From Pseudooceanicola nanhaiensis DSM 18065 (GTDB lineage: Bacteria > Pseudomonadota > Alphaproteobacteria > Rhodobacterales > Rhodobacteraceae), in NCBI RefSeq assembly GCF_000688295.1, contig NZ_JHZF01000011.1:1086288-1150287 (forward strand): a DNA stretch of 64,000 nucleotides, in the 5' to 3' direction. Below are positions 50,496-60,013 of this stretch, piece by piece; within the stretch, counting starts at the first letter, position 1; each line of letters begins with the position of its first letter. A program made the position numbers and the translations under genes. Below the pieces are notes generated by a model, which was not told the origin of the DNA, did not search any database, and worked only from the letters and a program-made list of their open reading frames with translations.

Positions 50496-52250
50496 ATGAC
50501 ACGCCAGATGACAGGCGCCAAGATGGTGGTTCAGGCCCTCAGGGATCAGGGCGTGGACACGGTATTCGGCTATCCGGGCGGCGCCGTCCTGCCGATCTAT
50601 GACGAGATCTTCCAGCAGAACGACATCCGCCACATCCTCGTGCGGCACGAACAGGGCGCGGTCCACGCGGCCGAGGGCTATGCCCGCTCCACCGGCAAGC
50701 CGGGCGTCGCGCTTGTGACCTCGGGCCCCGGGGCGACCAACGCGGTCACCGGGCTGACGGACGCGCTGCTCGACTCGATCCCGATCGTCGTGCTCTCGGG
50801 GCAGGTCCCGACCTTCATGATCGGCACCGACGGCTTCCAGGAGGCCGACACCGTCGGCATCACCCGCCCCTGCACCAAGCACAACTGGCTGGTGAAGGAC
50901 ACCAACGCCCTGCCCGGCATCCTGCACCAGGCCTTCCACGTCGCGAAGACAGGCCGCCCGGGCCCCGTCCTGATCGACATCCCGAAGGACGTGCAGTTCG
51001 CCTCCGGCACCTATGCGGCGCCGCCGAAGGGTTCGACCTATCGCTACAACCCGCAGGTCAAGGGCGACATGGAAGAGATCACCGAGCTGGTCGCAGCCCT
51101 CGAGACCGCCAAGCGGCCGGTGTTCTATACCGGCGGCGGGGTCATCAACTCGGGCCCCGCGGCAAGCCAGCTGCTGCGCGAGCTCGTGGAGGCGACCGGC
51201 GCGCCGATCACCTCGACCCTCATGGGGCTGGGCGCCTACCCGGCGTCGGGCAAGAACTGGCTCGGCATGCTCGGGATGCACGGTCTCTACGAGGCCAACA
51301 TGGCGATGCACGACTGCGACCTGATGATCAACATCGGCGCGCGGTTCGACGACCGGATCACCGGCCGGATCGACGCCTTCTCGCCCAATTCGAAGAAGGC
51401 GCATATCGACATCGACCCCTCCTCGATCAACAAGGTCATCCCCGTCGACATCCCGATCGTGGGCGACGTGGCCCATGTGCTCGAGGACATCCTCAAGGTC
51501 TGGAAGGCGCGCGGGCGCAAGACCAACCGCGAGGCGCTCTCCAAGTGGTGGGCGAAGATCGAGGAATGGAAGAAGGTCGACTGCCTGAGCTACAAGCGCT
51601 CCGAGGGCACGATCAAGCCGCAATACGCGATGGAGCGGCTCGAGGCGCTGACCAAGGACCGCGACCGCTACATCACGACCGAGGTCGGCCAGCACCAGAT
51701 GTGGGCTGCGCAATACCTGGGCTTCGAGGCGCCGAACCGCTGGATGACCTCGGGCGGCCTCGGCACCATGGGCTACGGCTTCCCGGCCTCGATCGGCGTG
51801 CAGATGGCGCACCCGGACGCGCTGGTCATCAACGTCGCGGGCGAGGCCTCGTGGCTGATGAACATGCAGGAGATGGGCACCGCGGTGCAGTTCCGCCTGC
51901 CGGTCAAGCAGTTCATCCTGAACAACGAGCGGCTCGGCATGGTCCGCCAGTGGCAGGAGCTGCTGCACGGCGAGCGCTATTCCCATTCCTGGTCCGAGGC
52001 GCTGCCCGATTTCGTGAAGCTGGCCGAGGCCTTCGGCGCAAAGGGGATCCTCTGCAAGGACCCGGCGGATCTGGACGACGCGATCATGGAGATGATCAAC
52101 CACGACGGCCCGGTGATCTTCGACTGCCTCGTCGAGAAGCACGAGAACTGCTTCCCGATGATCCCGTCGGGCGAGCCGCACAACAAGATGCTGCTCGGCG
52201 ATGCGAGCACCAAGGACGCGATCAAGGAAGGAGGCGCGGTGCTGGTGTGA
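50496..52250 (+). CDS. ilvB: Acetolactate synthase large (catalytic) subunit
   Basis: The 584-residue ThDP enzyme condenses pyruvate into acetolactate or acetohydroxybutyrate for Val/Leu/Ile synthesis. The N-terminal domain has the catalytic Glu in HEQGAVHAAEGYAR, the FAD domain lies around residues 190-350, and the ThDP-metal motif is VAGEASWLMNMQEMG near residue 450. There the usual GDA reads GEA, which I note as a variation. ATG 50496 follows GGAG. It is controlled by the attenuator immediately upstream and followed by ilvH. ilvI is an equivalent name. Confidence 0.96.
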   Translation: MTRQMTGAKMVVQALRDQGVDTVFGYPGGAVLPIYDEIFQQNDIRHILVRHEQGAVHAAEGYARSTGKPGVALVTSGPGATNAVTGLTDALLDSIPIVVLSGQVPTFMIGTDGFQEADTVGITRPCTKHNWLVKDTNALPGILHQAFHVAKTGRPGPVLIDIPKDVQFASGTYAAPPKGSTYRYNPQVKGDMEEITELVAALETAKRPVFYTGGGVINSGPAASQLLRELVEATGAPITSTLMGLGAYPASGKNWLGMLGMHGLYEANMAMHDCDLMINIGARFDDRITGRIDAFSPNSKKAHIDIDPSSINKVIPVDIPIVGDVAHVLEDILKVWKARGRKTNREALSKWWAKIEEWKKVDCLSYKRSEGTIKPQYAMERLEALTKDRDRYITTEVGQHQMWAAQYLGFEAPNRWMTSGGLGTMGYGFPASIGVQMAHPDALVINVAGEASWLMNMQEMGTAVQFRLPVKQFILNNERLGMVRQWQELLHGERYSHSWSEALPDFVKLAEAFGAKGILCKDPADLDDAIMEMINHDGPVIFDCLVEKHENCFPMIPSGEPHNKMLLGDASTKDAIKEGGAVLV

Positions 52251-52372
52251 GGCCGGTTCGCGCGGGCGTGCCGGGCCGGGGCCCGGCCTGACCCCCGCCG
52301 AAGGACATCACGGGATGCAGGCCGGCCTTTGCCCGGCAGCGCCCGACACACCACCCGCCAGAGGACAGACAG

Positions 52373-52936
52373 ATGAACGCACTCCAGATCAAGAAGGGCT
52401 CGACCAAGCATTCGGCCTACAACCTCCGCCCGCAATTCAGCGACGTGCAGGAGACCCACACCCTCGCGGTGCTGGTCGACAACGAGGCGGGGGTCCTGGC
52501 CCGGGTCATCGGGCTTTTTTCCGGCCGTGGCTACAACATCGACAGCCTGACCGTGGCCGAGGTGGATCACACCGGCCACCTCTCCCGCATCACCGTGGTC
52601 ACCCGCGGCACGCCGCAGGTGATCGAGCAGATCAAGGCGCAGCTCGGCCGGATCATCCCGGTGCACGAGGTGCACGACCTCACGACCGAAGGTCCCTCGG
52701 TCGAACGGGAACTGGCGCTCCTGAAGGTGTCGGGCGATGGCGACAAGCGGGTCGAGGCGCTGCGGCTGGCGGATATCTTCCGCGCCAACGTGGTGGATTC
52801 GACCCTGTCGAGCTTCGTCTTCGAGATCACCGGCACGCCCGAGAAGATCGACGCCTTCGCCGACCTGATGCGCCCGCTCGGTCTGGTGGAGATGGCACGC
52901 ACCGGCGTGGCCGCCCTGGCGCGCGGCATCGCCTGA
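52373..52936 (+). CDS. ilvH: Acetolactate synthase small (regulatory) subunit
   Basis: The 187-residue regulatory subunit has an N-terminal ACT domain with HTLAVLVDNEAGVLARVIGL and SGRGYNIDSLTVAE (valine-feedback site), and a C-terminal domain with RVEALRLADIFRANVVD. It activates the large subunit and mediates valine inhibition. It starts 122 bp after ilvB on the same transcript. An inverted repeat, GACGGTC/GACCGTC, at 52937-52958 follows its stop and overlaps the end of the convergent gene. Confidence 0.95.
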   Translation: MNALQIKKGSTKHSAYNLRPQFSDVQETHTLAVLVDNEAGVLARVIGLFSGRGYNIDSLTVAEVDHTGHLSRITVVTRGTPQVIEQIKAQLGRIIPVHEVHDLTTEGPSVERELALLKVSGDGDKRVEALRLADIFRANVVDSTLSSFVFEITGTPEKIDAFADLMRPLGLVEMARTGVAALARGIA

Positions 52937-52948
52937 GACGGTCCCGCG

Positions 52949-53365
52949 TCAGACCGTCAGGCGCTGATCGGTGGGCGGCAGCGCGCGGGCGCGACGGCGC
53001 TGCCCGCTGACGAAGGGAATGATGACCGCGCTGGCCGGCGTCGTTTTCCCGTCACGCGCTTTCACCGTGAGCGGTGCCGCCGGTGTCCCGGCGGCCCGCG
53101 CCGCGCGGTTTCCGGCAGGCGCCCGCCCCTTCAGATCCGAGGCCAGCGTCGGGAATTGCTGTTCCGCAACGAGGCACGGGTTCCGCACGAGGCGCATCCG
53201 CCCCGCCTGGCAGAGCTCGAACCGGACGAGGTCGCCCGGCTCCAGCGCCAGGTCGACCGCACCGGGATGCTCGACCGCATCGAAATAGGCCAGCTCACCG
53301 TGGTCTTCGCACCAGATGACCGCCTTTTGTGTCGCGCAATCGCTCCAGAGAACCACTCCGAACAT
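52949..53365 (-). CDS. Hypothetical protein with small beta-rich N-domain
   Basis: The 138-residue protein begins MFGVVLWSDCATQKAVIWCE, then DHGELAYFDAVE and LEPGDLVRFEL, a pattern like a short OB/cold-shock-type beta domain. The second half is Ala/Pro/Arg-rich and ends with VIIPFVSGQRRRARAL. No named family was recognised. It converges on ilvH. The reading frame, codon use and clear N-terminal domain make a real gene likely. Confidence 0.7.
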   Translation of the reverse strand: MFGVVLWSDCATQKAVIWCEDHGELAYFDAVEHPGAVDLALEPGDLVRFELCQAGRMRLVRNPCLVAEQQFPTLASDLKGRAPAGNRAARAAGTPAAPLTVKARDGKTTPASAVIIPFVSGQRRRARALPPTDQRLTV

Positions 53366-53599
53366 CGCCTACCCCGCTCGCAAGAGACAGTTAAGTCCTT
53401 GAGCCCAATGTGGTTAGACCCGTGTTCCCTGGACATTCCCCATTATGAAACGTGCATTCGAATTTTGTGTCGCCACAGGCACGAAATGGCGCTATATAAC
53501 ATCATTAATGACGCTGAATAACGTCAATCATTACGAAGGTTGCGCGGAACCGTATCAGCGCGCGATCCGGACGGGAAATTCATCCAGGGGACGCTTGCC

Positions 53600-54421
53600 A
53601 TGAACCGAGTCGTCATAAATCCCGCACGAGACATGACCGATCCGGTCGAGGTTCGCGGCATCTTCGGCGCCAACCTGCGCCAGCTCAGCGGCAGATACCC
53701 CTCGATCGCCGGGCTCTGTCGTGAGCTCGGGATCAACCGGACACAATACAACCGCTATCTTTCGGGCGAGAGCTTCCCGCGCCCCGACGTGCTGCAGCGG
53801 ATCTGCACCTTCTTCGACACCGATGCCCGCATCCTGCTGGAACCGGTGGACGAGCTGACGCCGATCGCGTCGGATCTGCTCAACCATCCGGCCATCGCGC
53901 CCTACATGGGCAGCGATTCCACCTCCGTCCCCGAAGAGATCATGCCGGGCGGCATCTACCGTTTCTCGCGCCGCAGCTTCATCGACGCCGATCTGGCGCT
54001 GACCGGGCTGGTCTATGTCTTCCGCGCCGACGGCTACACCTTCGTGCGCGGGTACGAGGCGAAGGACGCCATGGCGCAGCAGGGGCTCGACGCGAGCGCC
54101 GGCACCCGCGAGTTCCGGGGCATCTTCCTCAAGCAGGAGGAGGGCGTCGCCGCGCTGATCTCGCGCAAGGGGGCGATCACCTGCACCTTCAACTTCCTCA
54201 GCCGGGTGCCCGCCTTCGAGAACAACTTCTGGGTCGGCTACGTCACCCGCACGGTGGCCGAGACCATCGCCGGCCACCGGGCGACGCGGATGGTCTATGA
54301 ACACCTCGGCCACGATTTCGGCACCATCCTGAAGGTGGCGCGCGCCACGGGCTTCGTGAAGCCCGACAAGCTGCCGGCCTTCCACCAGCGGCTCCTGCGG
54401 CTGGCCGAACCCTTCAACTGA
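53600..54421 (+). CDS. XRE-family transcriptional regulator with C-terminal sensing domain
   Basis: The 273-residue protein has an HTH (LRQLSGRYPSIAGLCRELGI, then NRTQYNRYLSGESFPRP near residues 45-61) and a ligand-like beta-rich C-terminal half (YRFSRRSFIDADLALTGLVYV, GTREFRGIFLKQEEG). ATG 53600 follows CAGGGGA; an in-frame ATG at 53540 is less likely. Upstream, TGACG-N8-CGTCA at 53509-53526 may be an autoregulatory operator. The target genes are unknown. Confidence 0.85.
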   Translation: MNRVVINPARDMTDPVEVRGIFGANLRQLSGRYPSIAGLCRELGINRTQYNRYLSGESFPRPDVLQRICTFFDTDARILLEPVDELTPIASDLLNHPAIAPYMGSDSTSVPEEIMPGGIYRFSRRSFIDADLALTGLVYVFRADGYTFVRGYEAKDAMAQQGLDASAGTREFRGIFLKQEEGVAALISRKGAITCTFNFLSRVPAFENNFWVGYVTRTVAETIAGHRATRMVYEHLGHDFGTILKVARATGFVKPDKLPAFHQRLLRLAEPFN

Positions 54422-54703
54422 CCTGCCGGTGACGGCACTGGTCCCGCTGCGACACGAGGTGCCGCAGCGGGATGAGCGCACACCGCGCCCTCGCCGTGGC
54501 GCGCGGGCTGCCGAAGGGCCATGGCACCGATCCGGCCCTGCACACGCCCGAACGCCGGCGGCTCTTCGTTCCGGTATCGCCCGCCGTTCCGGTTTCGGCC
54601 GCCCGCTGCCTCACGGCGGCGCGAACAGCCGCTTCCCCCTGCACCTCGCGTCGATGTCCCTGCCGTTCCGGGCCCGGTTCGTGGCGCCCGGGCGCGAGAG
54701 CGA
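54422..54703. other. 282-bp gap with no supported gene
   Basis: Right after the XRE gene, CCCGCTGCG (54443-54451) and CGCAGCGGG (54463-54471) form a 9-bp stem without a T-tract. Short frames exist on both strands but have no ribosome site or recognisable motif. Confidence 0.5.
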
Positions 54704-55861
54704 TCAGCCCGCTGCCCGGGCCCTGTCCGCCATGTAGGCGCCGAGCCGCCGCAGCCCCTCGCGGATGTCCTCGGTGCTGGCGGCATAGGAGAACCGCAGC
54801 GTCCCCTTGCCGCGCCGCGGGTCGAAATCCATACCCGGCGTGACCGCCACGCCCGCCTCCTCGAGGATCTCGCGCGCGAAGGCGAGGCTGTCGTCGGTCA
54901 GGTGCGACACATCGGCGTAGACGTAGAAGCCCCCGTCCGGCGGCGCGATCCGGTCGAAGCCCGCGCGCGGCAGCCCCTCCAGCATCAGCCGCCGGTTCTC
55001 GGCATAGGTGGCGAGGTTGCGGTCGAGCTCCGCCTCGCAATCGAGCGCGGCCAGCGCGGCCACCTGGCTGGGATGCGACGCGCAGATGAAGAGGTGCTGG
55101 GCGATGCGCTCGACCCGGCGGACGTGATCCTCGGGCACGACCATCCAGCCGACCCGCCAGCCGGTCATCGAGAAATACTTCGAGAAGGAATTGATCACGT
55201 AGGCGTCGTCTCCCACCTCGAGCGCCGAGACCGAGGGGCGGTCGTATTCCAGCCCGTGATAGATCTCGTCCGAGATGAAGGCGGTGCCCCGCGCCCGGCA
55301 GGCGTCCATCAGCGCGGAAAGCCCGTCGCGGTCCAGCATCGTGCCGGCCGGGTTCGAGGGCGAGGCCACGAGCAGCCCGTGGAGGTCATGCGCCGCCACG
55401 TCCTCCGGCACGGGCTGGTAGCGGTTCGCGACCGAGGTCTCGATCAGCACCGGCTCGAGGTTCATCACCTGGAGGATCTGGCGGTAGGACGGATAGCCCG
55501 GCATGCCGATGCCGACCCTCTCGCCCGCGTCGAACAGCGCCGCGAAGGCCAGGGAGAACCCGCCCGAGGACCCGGGGGTGACCACCACCCGCTCCGGGTT
55601 CAGCTCGACATCGTACCATTCGCCGTAGAGCCGCGCGATCCGCGCGCGCAGGGCCGTCAGGCCGAGCGAGACCGAATAGCCGAGCGCTTCGCCCTCCATC
55701 GCCTCCGCCAGCGCCGCGCGCGCCGCGGCGGGGGCCGCCGTGCCGGGCTGGCCCACCTCCATGTGGATGATCGAGCGCCCGCGGGCCTCTGCGGCCTGGG
55801 CCGCCTTGATGACGTCCATCACAATGAAGGGATCGACCTCGCCGCGCCTTGAAACCCGCAT
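54704..55861 (-). CDS. Class I/II pyridoxal-phosphate aminotransferase
   Basis: The 385-residue fold-type I enzyme has the PLP-Lys in VINSFSKYFSMTGWRVGW near residue 230, the substrate-carboxylate Arg near RFSYAAS at the C-terminus, and N-terminal HMEVGQPGTAAPAAARAAL. ASPSNPAGTMLD and AFISDEIYHGL carry the cofactor-contacting Asn and Asp. It is of the AspC/valine-pyruvate-like branch; the amino acid substrate cannot be assigned. ATG 55861 follows GGAGAGGG. Confidence 0.92.
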   Translation of the reverse strand: MRVSRRGEVDPFIVMDVIKAAQAAEARGRSIIHMEVGQPGTAAPAAARAALAEAMEGEALGYSVSLGLTALRARIARLYGEWYDVELNPERVVVTPGSSGGFSLAFAALFDAGERVGIGMPGYPSYRQILQVMNLEPVLIETSVANRYQPVPEDVAAHDLHGLLVASPSNPAGTMLDRDGLSALMDACRARGTAFISDEIYHGLEYDRPSVSALEVGDDAYVINSFSKYFSMTGWRVGWMVVPEDHVRRVERIAQHLFICASHPSQVAALAALDCEAELDRNLATYAENRRLMLEGLPRAGFDRIAPPDGGFYVYADVSHLTDDSLAFAREILEEAGVAVTPGMDFDPRRGKGTLRFSYAASTEDIREGLRRLGAYMADRARAAG

Positions 55862-56072
55862 GACCCTCTCCGAAACTGTTTCCGATACCCCAGGGTCGCG
55901 GCCCGGCGTCCCGAAGGTCAATGGCCGCACCCCGCAGGACGTGCCCCACGCCATAAAGAACCCGCCCGTGCCGGGTCAATGGTCGCCCTGCCCGGTTCCG
56001 CGGCACCGCCACGACCATTGGCTTTCGCGCCGGAATATGGTCTGTCACCCGCAACCTGATCAGGAGTTTCCC

Positions 56073-56831
56073 ATGTCCCGCCTCGCCCCCCTCGCTGCCG
56101 CGCTGACGCTCGGCCTCGCCCTTCCGGCCCAGGCCGAAACCGGTTTCGACCCGTCGAAGATGAGCGCCGAGGAACGCGAGGCCTTCCGGCAGGAAATCCG
56201 CGACTACCTGCTCGAGAATCCGCAGGTGATCTTCGAGGCGGTGGCGGTCTTCGAGAACCAGCAGGCGCAGGACAAGGCGGACCAGGACGTCTCCCTGGTG
56301 CAGGCCAATGCCGAGGCGATCTTCGACGACGGCTATTCCTGGGTCGGCGGCAATCCGGAGGGCGACGTGACCATGGTGGAATTCATGGATTACCGCTGCG
56401 GCTATTGCCGCAAGGCCTTCGACGAGGTGAACGAGCTGCTCGAGACCGACGGCAACATCCGCTTCGTGGTCAAGGAATTCCCGATCCTTGGCGAGGCCTC
56501 GGTGCTCTCCTCGCGCTTCGCCGTGGCGACCCGGCAGGTGGCGGGCGACGAGGCCTACCACGCGGTGCATGACGCGCTGATGACCTTCACCGGCCAGCCG
56601 GACGAGGCCGCGCTGACCCGGATCGCGGAGAGCCTCGGACTCGATCCCGCGCCGATCCTCGCCGCGATGGACAGCGACGCGGTGATCGGCGAACTGGAGG
56701 AGACCCGCGCGCTGGCGCAGCGTCTGCAGATCAACGGCACGCCGACCTTCGTGATCGGCGAGACCATGCTGCGCGGCTACGCGCCGCTCGACGCGATGCG
56801 CGGCCTCGTGGAGGAGGCCCGCGCCGAGTGA
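56073..56831 (+). CDS. DsbA-family thiol-disulfide oxidoreductase (Com1-like)
   Basis: The 252-residue periplasmic protein has a Sec signal (MSRLAPLAAALTLGLALPAQA) and a helical N-terminal extension, then a thioredoxin fold with the active site MDYRCGYCRKAF (CGYC) near residue 108 and the cis-Pro loop INGTPTFVIG near 228. Members oxidise or isomerise periplasmic disulfides. AGGAG precedes the ATG. Confidence 0.93.
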   Translation: MSRLAPLAAALTLGLALPAQAETGFDPSKMSAEEREAFRQEIRDYLLENPQVIFEAVAVFENQQAQDKADQDVSLVQANAEAIFDDGYSWVGGNPEGDVTMVEFMDYRCGYCRKAFDEVNELLETDGNIRFVVKEFPILGEASVLSSRFAVATRQVAGDEAYHAVHDALMTFTGQPDEAALTRIAESLGLDPAPILAAMDSDAVIGELEETRALAQRLQINGTPTFVIGETMLRGYAPLDAMRGLVEEARAE

Positions 56832-56886
56832 GCCGCGGTTGACCCACCCCGCCGCCGCGCCTAGCGTCGCGGCGGGAGGGACGCGG

Positions 56887-57261
56887 ATGACCAAGGACAA
56901 GCTCACCTGGCGGGACTGGAGCCGCAAGCCCGAGGCCTGGCCCGAGGTATGGCGCGGTGCGGCCGAGGGCGAAGCGCTCGGCACCAACGTGACGGTGCTC
57001 TTCTACGAGGCGGCCGAGCCGGGCGTCGGGCCGACGCTCCACGTCCATCCCTATGACGAGGTCTTCGTGATCCGCGAGGGCCGCGCGCTCTTCACCGTCG
57101 GAGACAGGAAGATCGAGGCAGAGACCGGGGACGTCGTCCTCGGCCCCGCCAATGTCCCGCACAAGTTCCACAATCTCGGCCCCGGCAGGCTGGTGACGAT
57201 CGACATTCACCAGAGCCCCCGCTGGATCCAGACCGATCTCGTGGACCCGGACCTCCCCTGA
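56887..57261 (+). CDS. Cupin domain protein
   Basis: The 124-residue protein has the two cupin motifs: LHVHPYDEVFVIREGRALF (metal-binding His/His/Glu region near residues 58-76) and VVLGPANVPHKFHNLG near 95-110. It would be a small single-domain metal cupin, an enzyme or sensor of unknown substrate. GGGAGGG lies before the ATG. It is 55 bp after the DsbA gene and may be cotranscribed. Confidence 0.9.
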   Translation: MTKDKLTWRDWSRKPEAWPEVWRGAAEGEALGTNVTVLFYEAAEPGVGPTLHVHPYDEVFVIREGRALFTVGDRKIEAETGDVVLGPANVPHKFHNLGPGRLVTIDIHQSPRWIQTDLVDPDLP

Positions 57262-57292
57262 GCCGCCGAGCGTGCCGCAAGCCAGGCCGCAC

Positions 57293-57389
57293 CCTTCCTC
57301 TGGTCCATGTATCCCCGCCGGAGGCAACCGCGATCTGGCCTCCGGCCAGATCGCAAGGCATCACGTGCGGCCTGCGCCCCGCAGGCCGC
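57293..57389. repeat. Dispersed intergenic palindromic element, copy 4, with two strong hairpins
   Basis: It opens with CCTTCCTCTGGTCCATGTAT, shared with the copy at 44095. It then carries two hairpins: GCGATCTGGCC/GGCCAGATCGC (57330-57354) and GCGGCCTGC/GCAGGCCGC (57367-57389). It lies between the convergent cupin and ispG genes and may end both transcripts. Confidence 0.65.
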
Positions 57390-57395
57390 TCCGCC

Positions 57396-58529
57396 TTACT
57401 CCGCCGCCTCGACTTCGGCCGCGTCGCGCGCTTCGATCTCCGCGGCCTTCCTCTCGACCTGTTCGACGATGTGGTCAATCATCTGCTCGTTCGACATCCG
57501 GTGCGACTGCTTGCCGGCGAGGTAGACCATCCCGTTCCCGGCACCGCCGCCGGTGAAGCCGACATCCGTCATCAGCGCCTCGCCCGGCCCGTTCACCACG
57601 CAGCCGATGATCGACAGCGACATCGGCGTCTTCACATGCTCCAGCCGCTCCTCCAGCGCCTCGACCGTCTTGATCACGTCGAACCCCTGCCGCGCGCAGG
57701 ACGGGCAGGAGATGATGTTCACGCCGCGGTGCCGAAGCCCGAGCGCCTTCAGGATCTCGAAGCCCGCCTTCACCTCCTCGATCGGGTCGGCCGAGAGGCT
57801 GACCCGCAGCGTGTCGCCGATCCCCATCCAGAGCAGGTTGCCGAGGCCGATCGCGCTCTTGATCGTGCCCGACATGAGCCCGCCGGCCTCGGTGATGCCG
57901 AGGTGGATGGGCGCGTCCGTCGCCTCGGCCAGCGACTGGTAGGCCGCGGCGGCGAGGAAGACGTCCGAGGCCTTCACCGAGATCTTGAACTCGTGGAAAT
58001 CGTTGTCCTGAAGGATGCGGATATGGTCGAGCCCGCTCTCCACCATCGCCTCGGGGCACGGCTCGCCGTATTTCTCCAGGAGATGCCGCTCGAGGCTTCC
58101 CGCGTTCACCCCGATCCGGATCGAGCAGCCGTGATCCTTCGCGGCCCGGATGACCTCGCGCACGCGGTCGGCCGAGCCGATGTTGCCGGGGTTGATCCGC
58201 AGGCAGGCGGCGCCCGCCTCGGCCGCCTCGATGGCGCGCTTGTAGTGGAAGTGGATGTCCGCGACGATCGGCACGGGGCTTTCGCGCACGATCTCCTTCA
58301 GCGCGCGGGTCGAGCTTTCGTCGGGCGTCGAGACCCGCACGATATCGGCGCCCGCATCCGCCGCCCGCTGGATCTGCGCCACGGTGGCGGCCACGTCCGA
58401 GGTGTCGGTGTTGGTCATCGTCTGCACCGAGATCGGCGCGCCGTCGCCCACGGGGACGTTGCCCACCATGATGCGGCGGCTCTTGCGGCGGTCGATGTTG
58501 CGCCAGGGGCGGACGGGGTTGTGCGACAT
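57396..58529 (-). CDS. ispG: 4-hydroxy-3-methylbut-2-en-1-yl diphosphate synthase IspG (GcpE)
   Basis: IspG is the 4Fe-4S enzyme making HMBPP in the MEP isoprenoid pathway. The 377-residue protein has the barrel start [18 protein letters not shown], then VRVSTPDES and [10 protein letters not shown], and the Fe-S Cys in [16 protein letters not shown] plus [12 protein letters not shown]. It is the bacterial form without the plant insert. It lies about 100 bp after the RodZ-like gene on the same strand. Confidence 0.96.
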   Translation of the reverse strand: MSHNPVRPWRNIDRRKSRRIMVGNVPVGDGAPISVQTMTNTDTSDVAATVAQIQRAADAGADIVRVSTPDESSTRALKEIVRESPVPIVADIHFHYKRAIEAAEAGAACLRINPGNIGSADRVREVIRAAKDHGCSIRIGVNAGSLERHLLEKYGEPCPEAMVESGLDHIRILQDNDFHEFKISVKASDVFLAAAAYQSLAEATDAPIHLGITEAGGLMSGTIKSAIGLGNLLWMGIGDTLRVSLSADPIEEVKAGFEILKALGLRHRGVNIISCPSCARQGFDVIKTVEALEERLEHVKTPMSLSIIGCVVNGPGEALMTDVGFTGGGAGNGMVYLAGKQSHRMSNEQMIDHIVEQVERKAAEIEARDAAEVEAAE

Positions 58530-58583
58530 GGGATCGGACTCCGGTTGCCGGGCGTTTCGGGCTGTCAGGCGGAGAGATACAGG

Positions 58584-58625
58584 CGCAACGTGACAGGCGC
58601 AATGCGCCCGGCGGTCACGTTGTGC
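58584..58625. other. Strong intergenic hairpin between rodZ-like gene and ispG
   Basis: GCGCAACGTGAC (58584-58595 region) pairs with GTCACGTTGTGC (58614-58625) over 12 positions with one G-U type exception, enclosing a second GGCGC-AAT-GCGCC stem. It falls in the ispG leader, 55 bp before its ATG, with no T-tract. It could be a processing or stability structure. Confidence 0.5.
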
Positions 58626-58631
58626 AGAGGA

Positions 58632-59915
58632 TCAGTCCTGCTGGACCTGGACCGCGGGCGTCGGCTCGGCGACCTGCGCCTCGGCCACCACGCGGGCGGC
58701 TTCGGGGTCGGCGGTCAGATCGGCGACCTGGTACTTGCCGGTCAGGTCGGTGACCGACAGGGCCACGTCCCGGATCGTGCTGGTGCCCTGCCCGGCCGGA
58801 CCGTAGAGTTCACCGTTGACCCGGAAGTAGAGCGAGCCGGCCATGCCCGCGCGCAGGACCGGCGCATCCTCGGTCTGCGGCAGGTCGTAGCTTTCGCCGG
58901 CGTCGAGGATCTTCTCGAAGATGATCGAGCCGTTCGCGGCCCGGATGCGGATCCAGGCCGGGCGCACCGCGAAGACCGACACGCCCGGGGCCGCGGCCTC
59001 GACCACGCGGGGCGTGAAGGGCGTCACCTCTTCGGTGCCGGTCTCGGTTTCCGCCACCGCGCGGCGCAGCGCATCGTCGACGAGCGAGTCGGAGGTCTCT
59101 CCGCCCGGGCGCAGGTCCGAGGCGTAGGTCCCGATGCGGGCCGGGTCGAGGGTCGAGATCGGGGCGTCGCGGGCAACCATGACGGGCACGTCGAGCGCCT
59201 GCGGACGATAGAGCCGGTCCAGCGCCTCGGCCGGGGGCGAGAAGACGCCGGAGGCCTCCGCATTGGCGACATCCTCGGGCTTGGGCCGGGTCGCGCCGTC
59301 CAGCGGATCGAGATCGGTCAGCACGTCGGGCGTGTTCTCGGACGGCGCCACCTGGACGCGCTGCACCTCGTTCAGGACGGACCAGGCGCCATAGCCGAGC
59401 CCGGCGATCAGCGCGAGCAGCACGAAGGCAGAGCCGATGGCCGAGGGTTCGATCCGGGCGAGGAAGCCGTCGCGTTCGGGCACGAAGGGCGTGCCGGGCC
59501 GCATGAACGGGTCCTTCTCGGCCGGCAGGGTGCGACCGATGATCGGGTCGTCCTTGCGGCGCGAGGACGCCTGCGCGGAGACACCGTGCGGCGTCGAGAA
59601 GCCGCTCTCGGCGCAGAAGGCCGCGAAGACCTCGTCCGGGTTCATGTTCAGGTAACGCGCGTAGGAGCGGACGTATCCCGCGATGAACCCGGGGGTGTCG
59701 AAGGCGTCGGGATCGCAGTTCTCGATCGCCGAGATGTAGGAGGCCTTGATCCGAAGCTCGCGCTGCACGTCCAGGAGGGACTTGCCCATGGTCGCACGTT
59801 CGCCGCGCATGACATCGCCGAGCTTCAACTCGAAATCGTCGAAACCCCGCGGCTGCGCCTCGCGCGTGTCGATGTCTGGCTGGTATCTACGCCGCATCGT
59901 CCGGAACTGCCCCAT
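58632..59915 (-). CDS. RodZ-like helix-turn-helix membrane protein (DUF4115)
   Basis: The 427-residue protein has a cytoplasmic HTH_25 domain (ELRIKASYISAIENCDPDAF, GFIAGYVRSYARYLNMNPDE near residues 50-100), one membrane helix (SAFVLLALIAGLGYGAWSV near 170), a long acidic periplasmic stretch and the C-terminal RodZ/DUF4115 domain (WIRIRAANGSIIFEKILDAG, AGMAGSLYFRVNGELYG). RodZ-type proteins link MreB to the envelope. Start choice between ATG 59915 and ATG 59897 is open. Downstream lies ispG, as in many alphaproteobacteria. Confidence 0.9.
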   Translation of the reverse strand: MGQFRTMRRRYQPDIDTREAQPRGFDDFELKLGDVMRGERATMGKSLLDVQRELRIKASYISAIENCDPDAFDTPGFIAGYVRSYARYLNMNPDEVFAAFCAESGFSTPHGVSAQASSRRKDDPIIGRTLPAEKDPFMRPGTPFVPERDGFLARIEPSAIGSAFVLLALIAGLGYGAWSVLNEVQRVQVAPSENTPDVLTDLDPLDGATRPKPEDVANAEASGVFSPPAEALDRLYRPQALDVPVMVARDAPISTLDPARIGTYASDLRPGGETSDSLVDDALRRAVAETETGTEEVTPFTPRVVEAAAPGVSVFAVRPAWIRIRAANGSIIFEKILDAGESYDLPQTEDAPVLRAGMAGSLYFRVNGELYGPAGQGTSTIRDVALSVTDLTGKYQVADLTADPEAARVVAEAQVAEPTPAVQVQQD

Positions 59916-60013
59916 TCTATGGTTTGCGACCCGGATAATCCCCAAGATTCGAGTCGCGCCCTTATTGAGTTAAGGCTACCACACGACAAGTCAAAAGTAA
60001 GCCAACTCTGAGG

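Noticed and set aside
52937-52958. GACGGTC/GACCGTC repeat as a terminator for ilvH
   Set aside because: The stem is only 7 bp, lacks a T-tract and overlaps the end of the convergent gene, so it is mentioned only as a repeat.
54429-54737. Frame of about 100 codons after the XRE gene
   Set aside because: Arg/Pro/Ala-rich without motif or clear ribosome site, overlapping the end of the aminotransferase gene.
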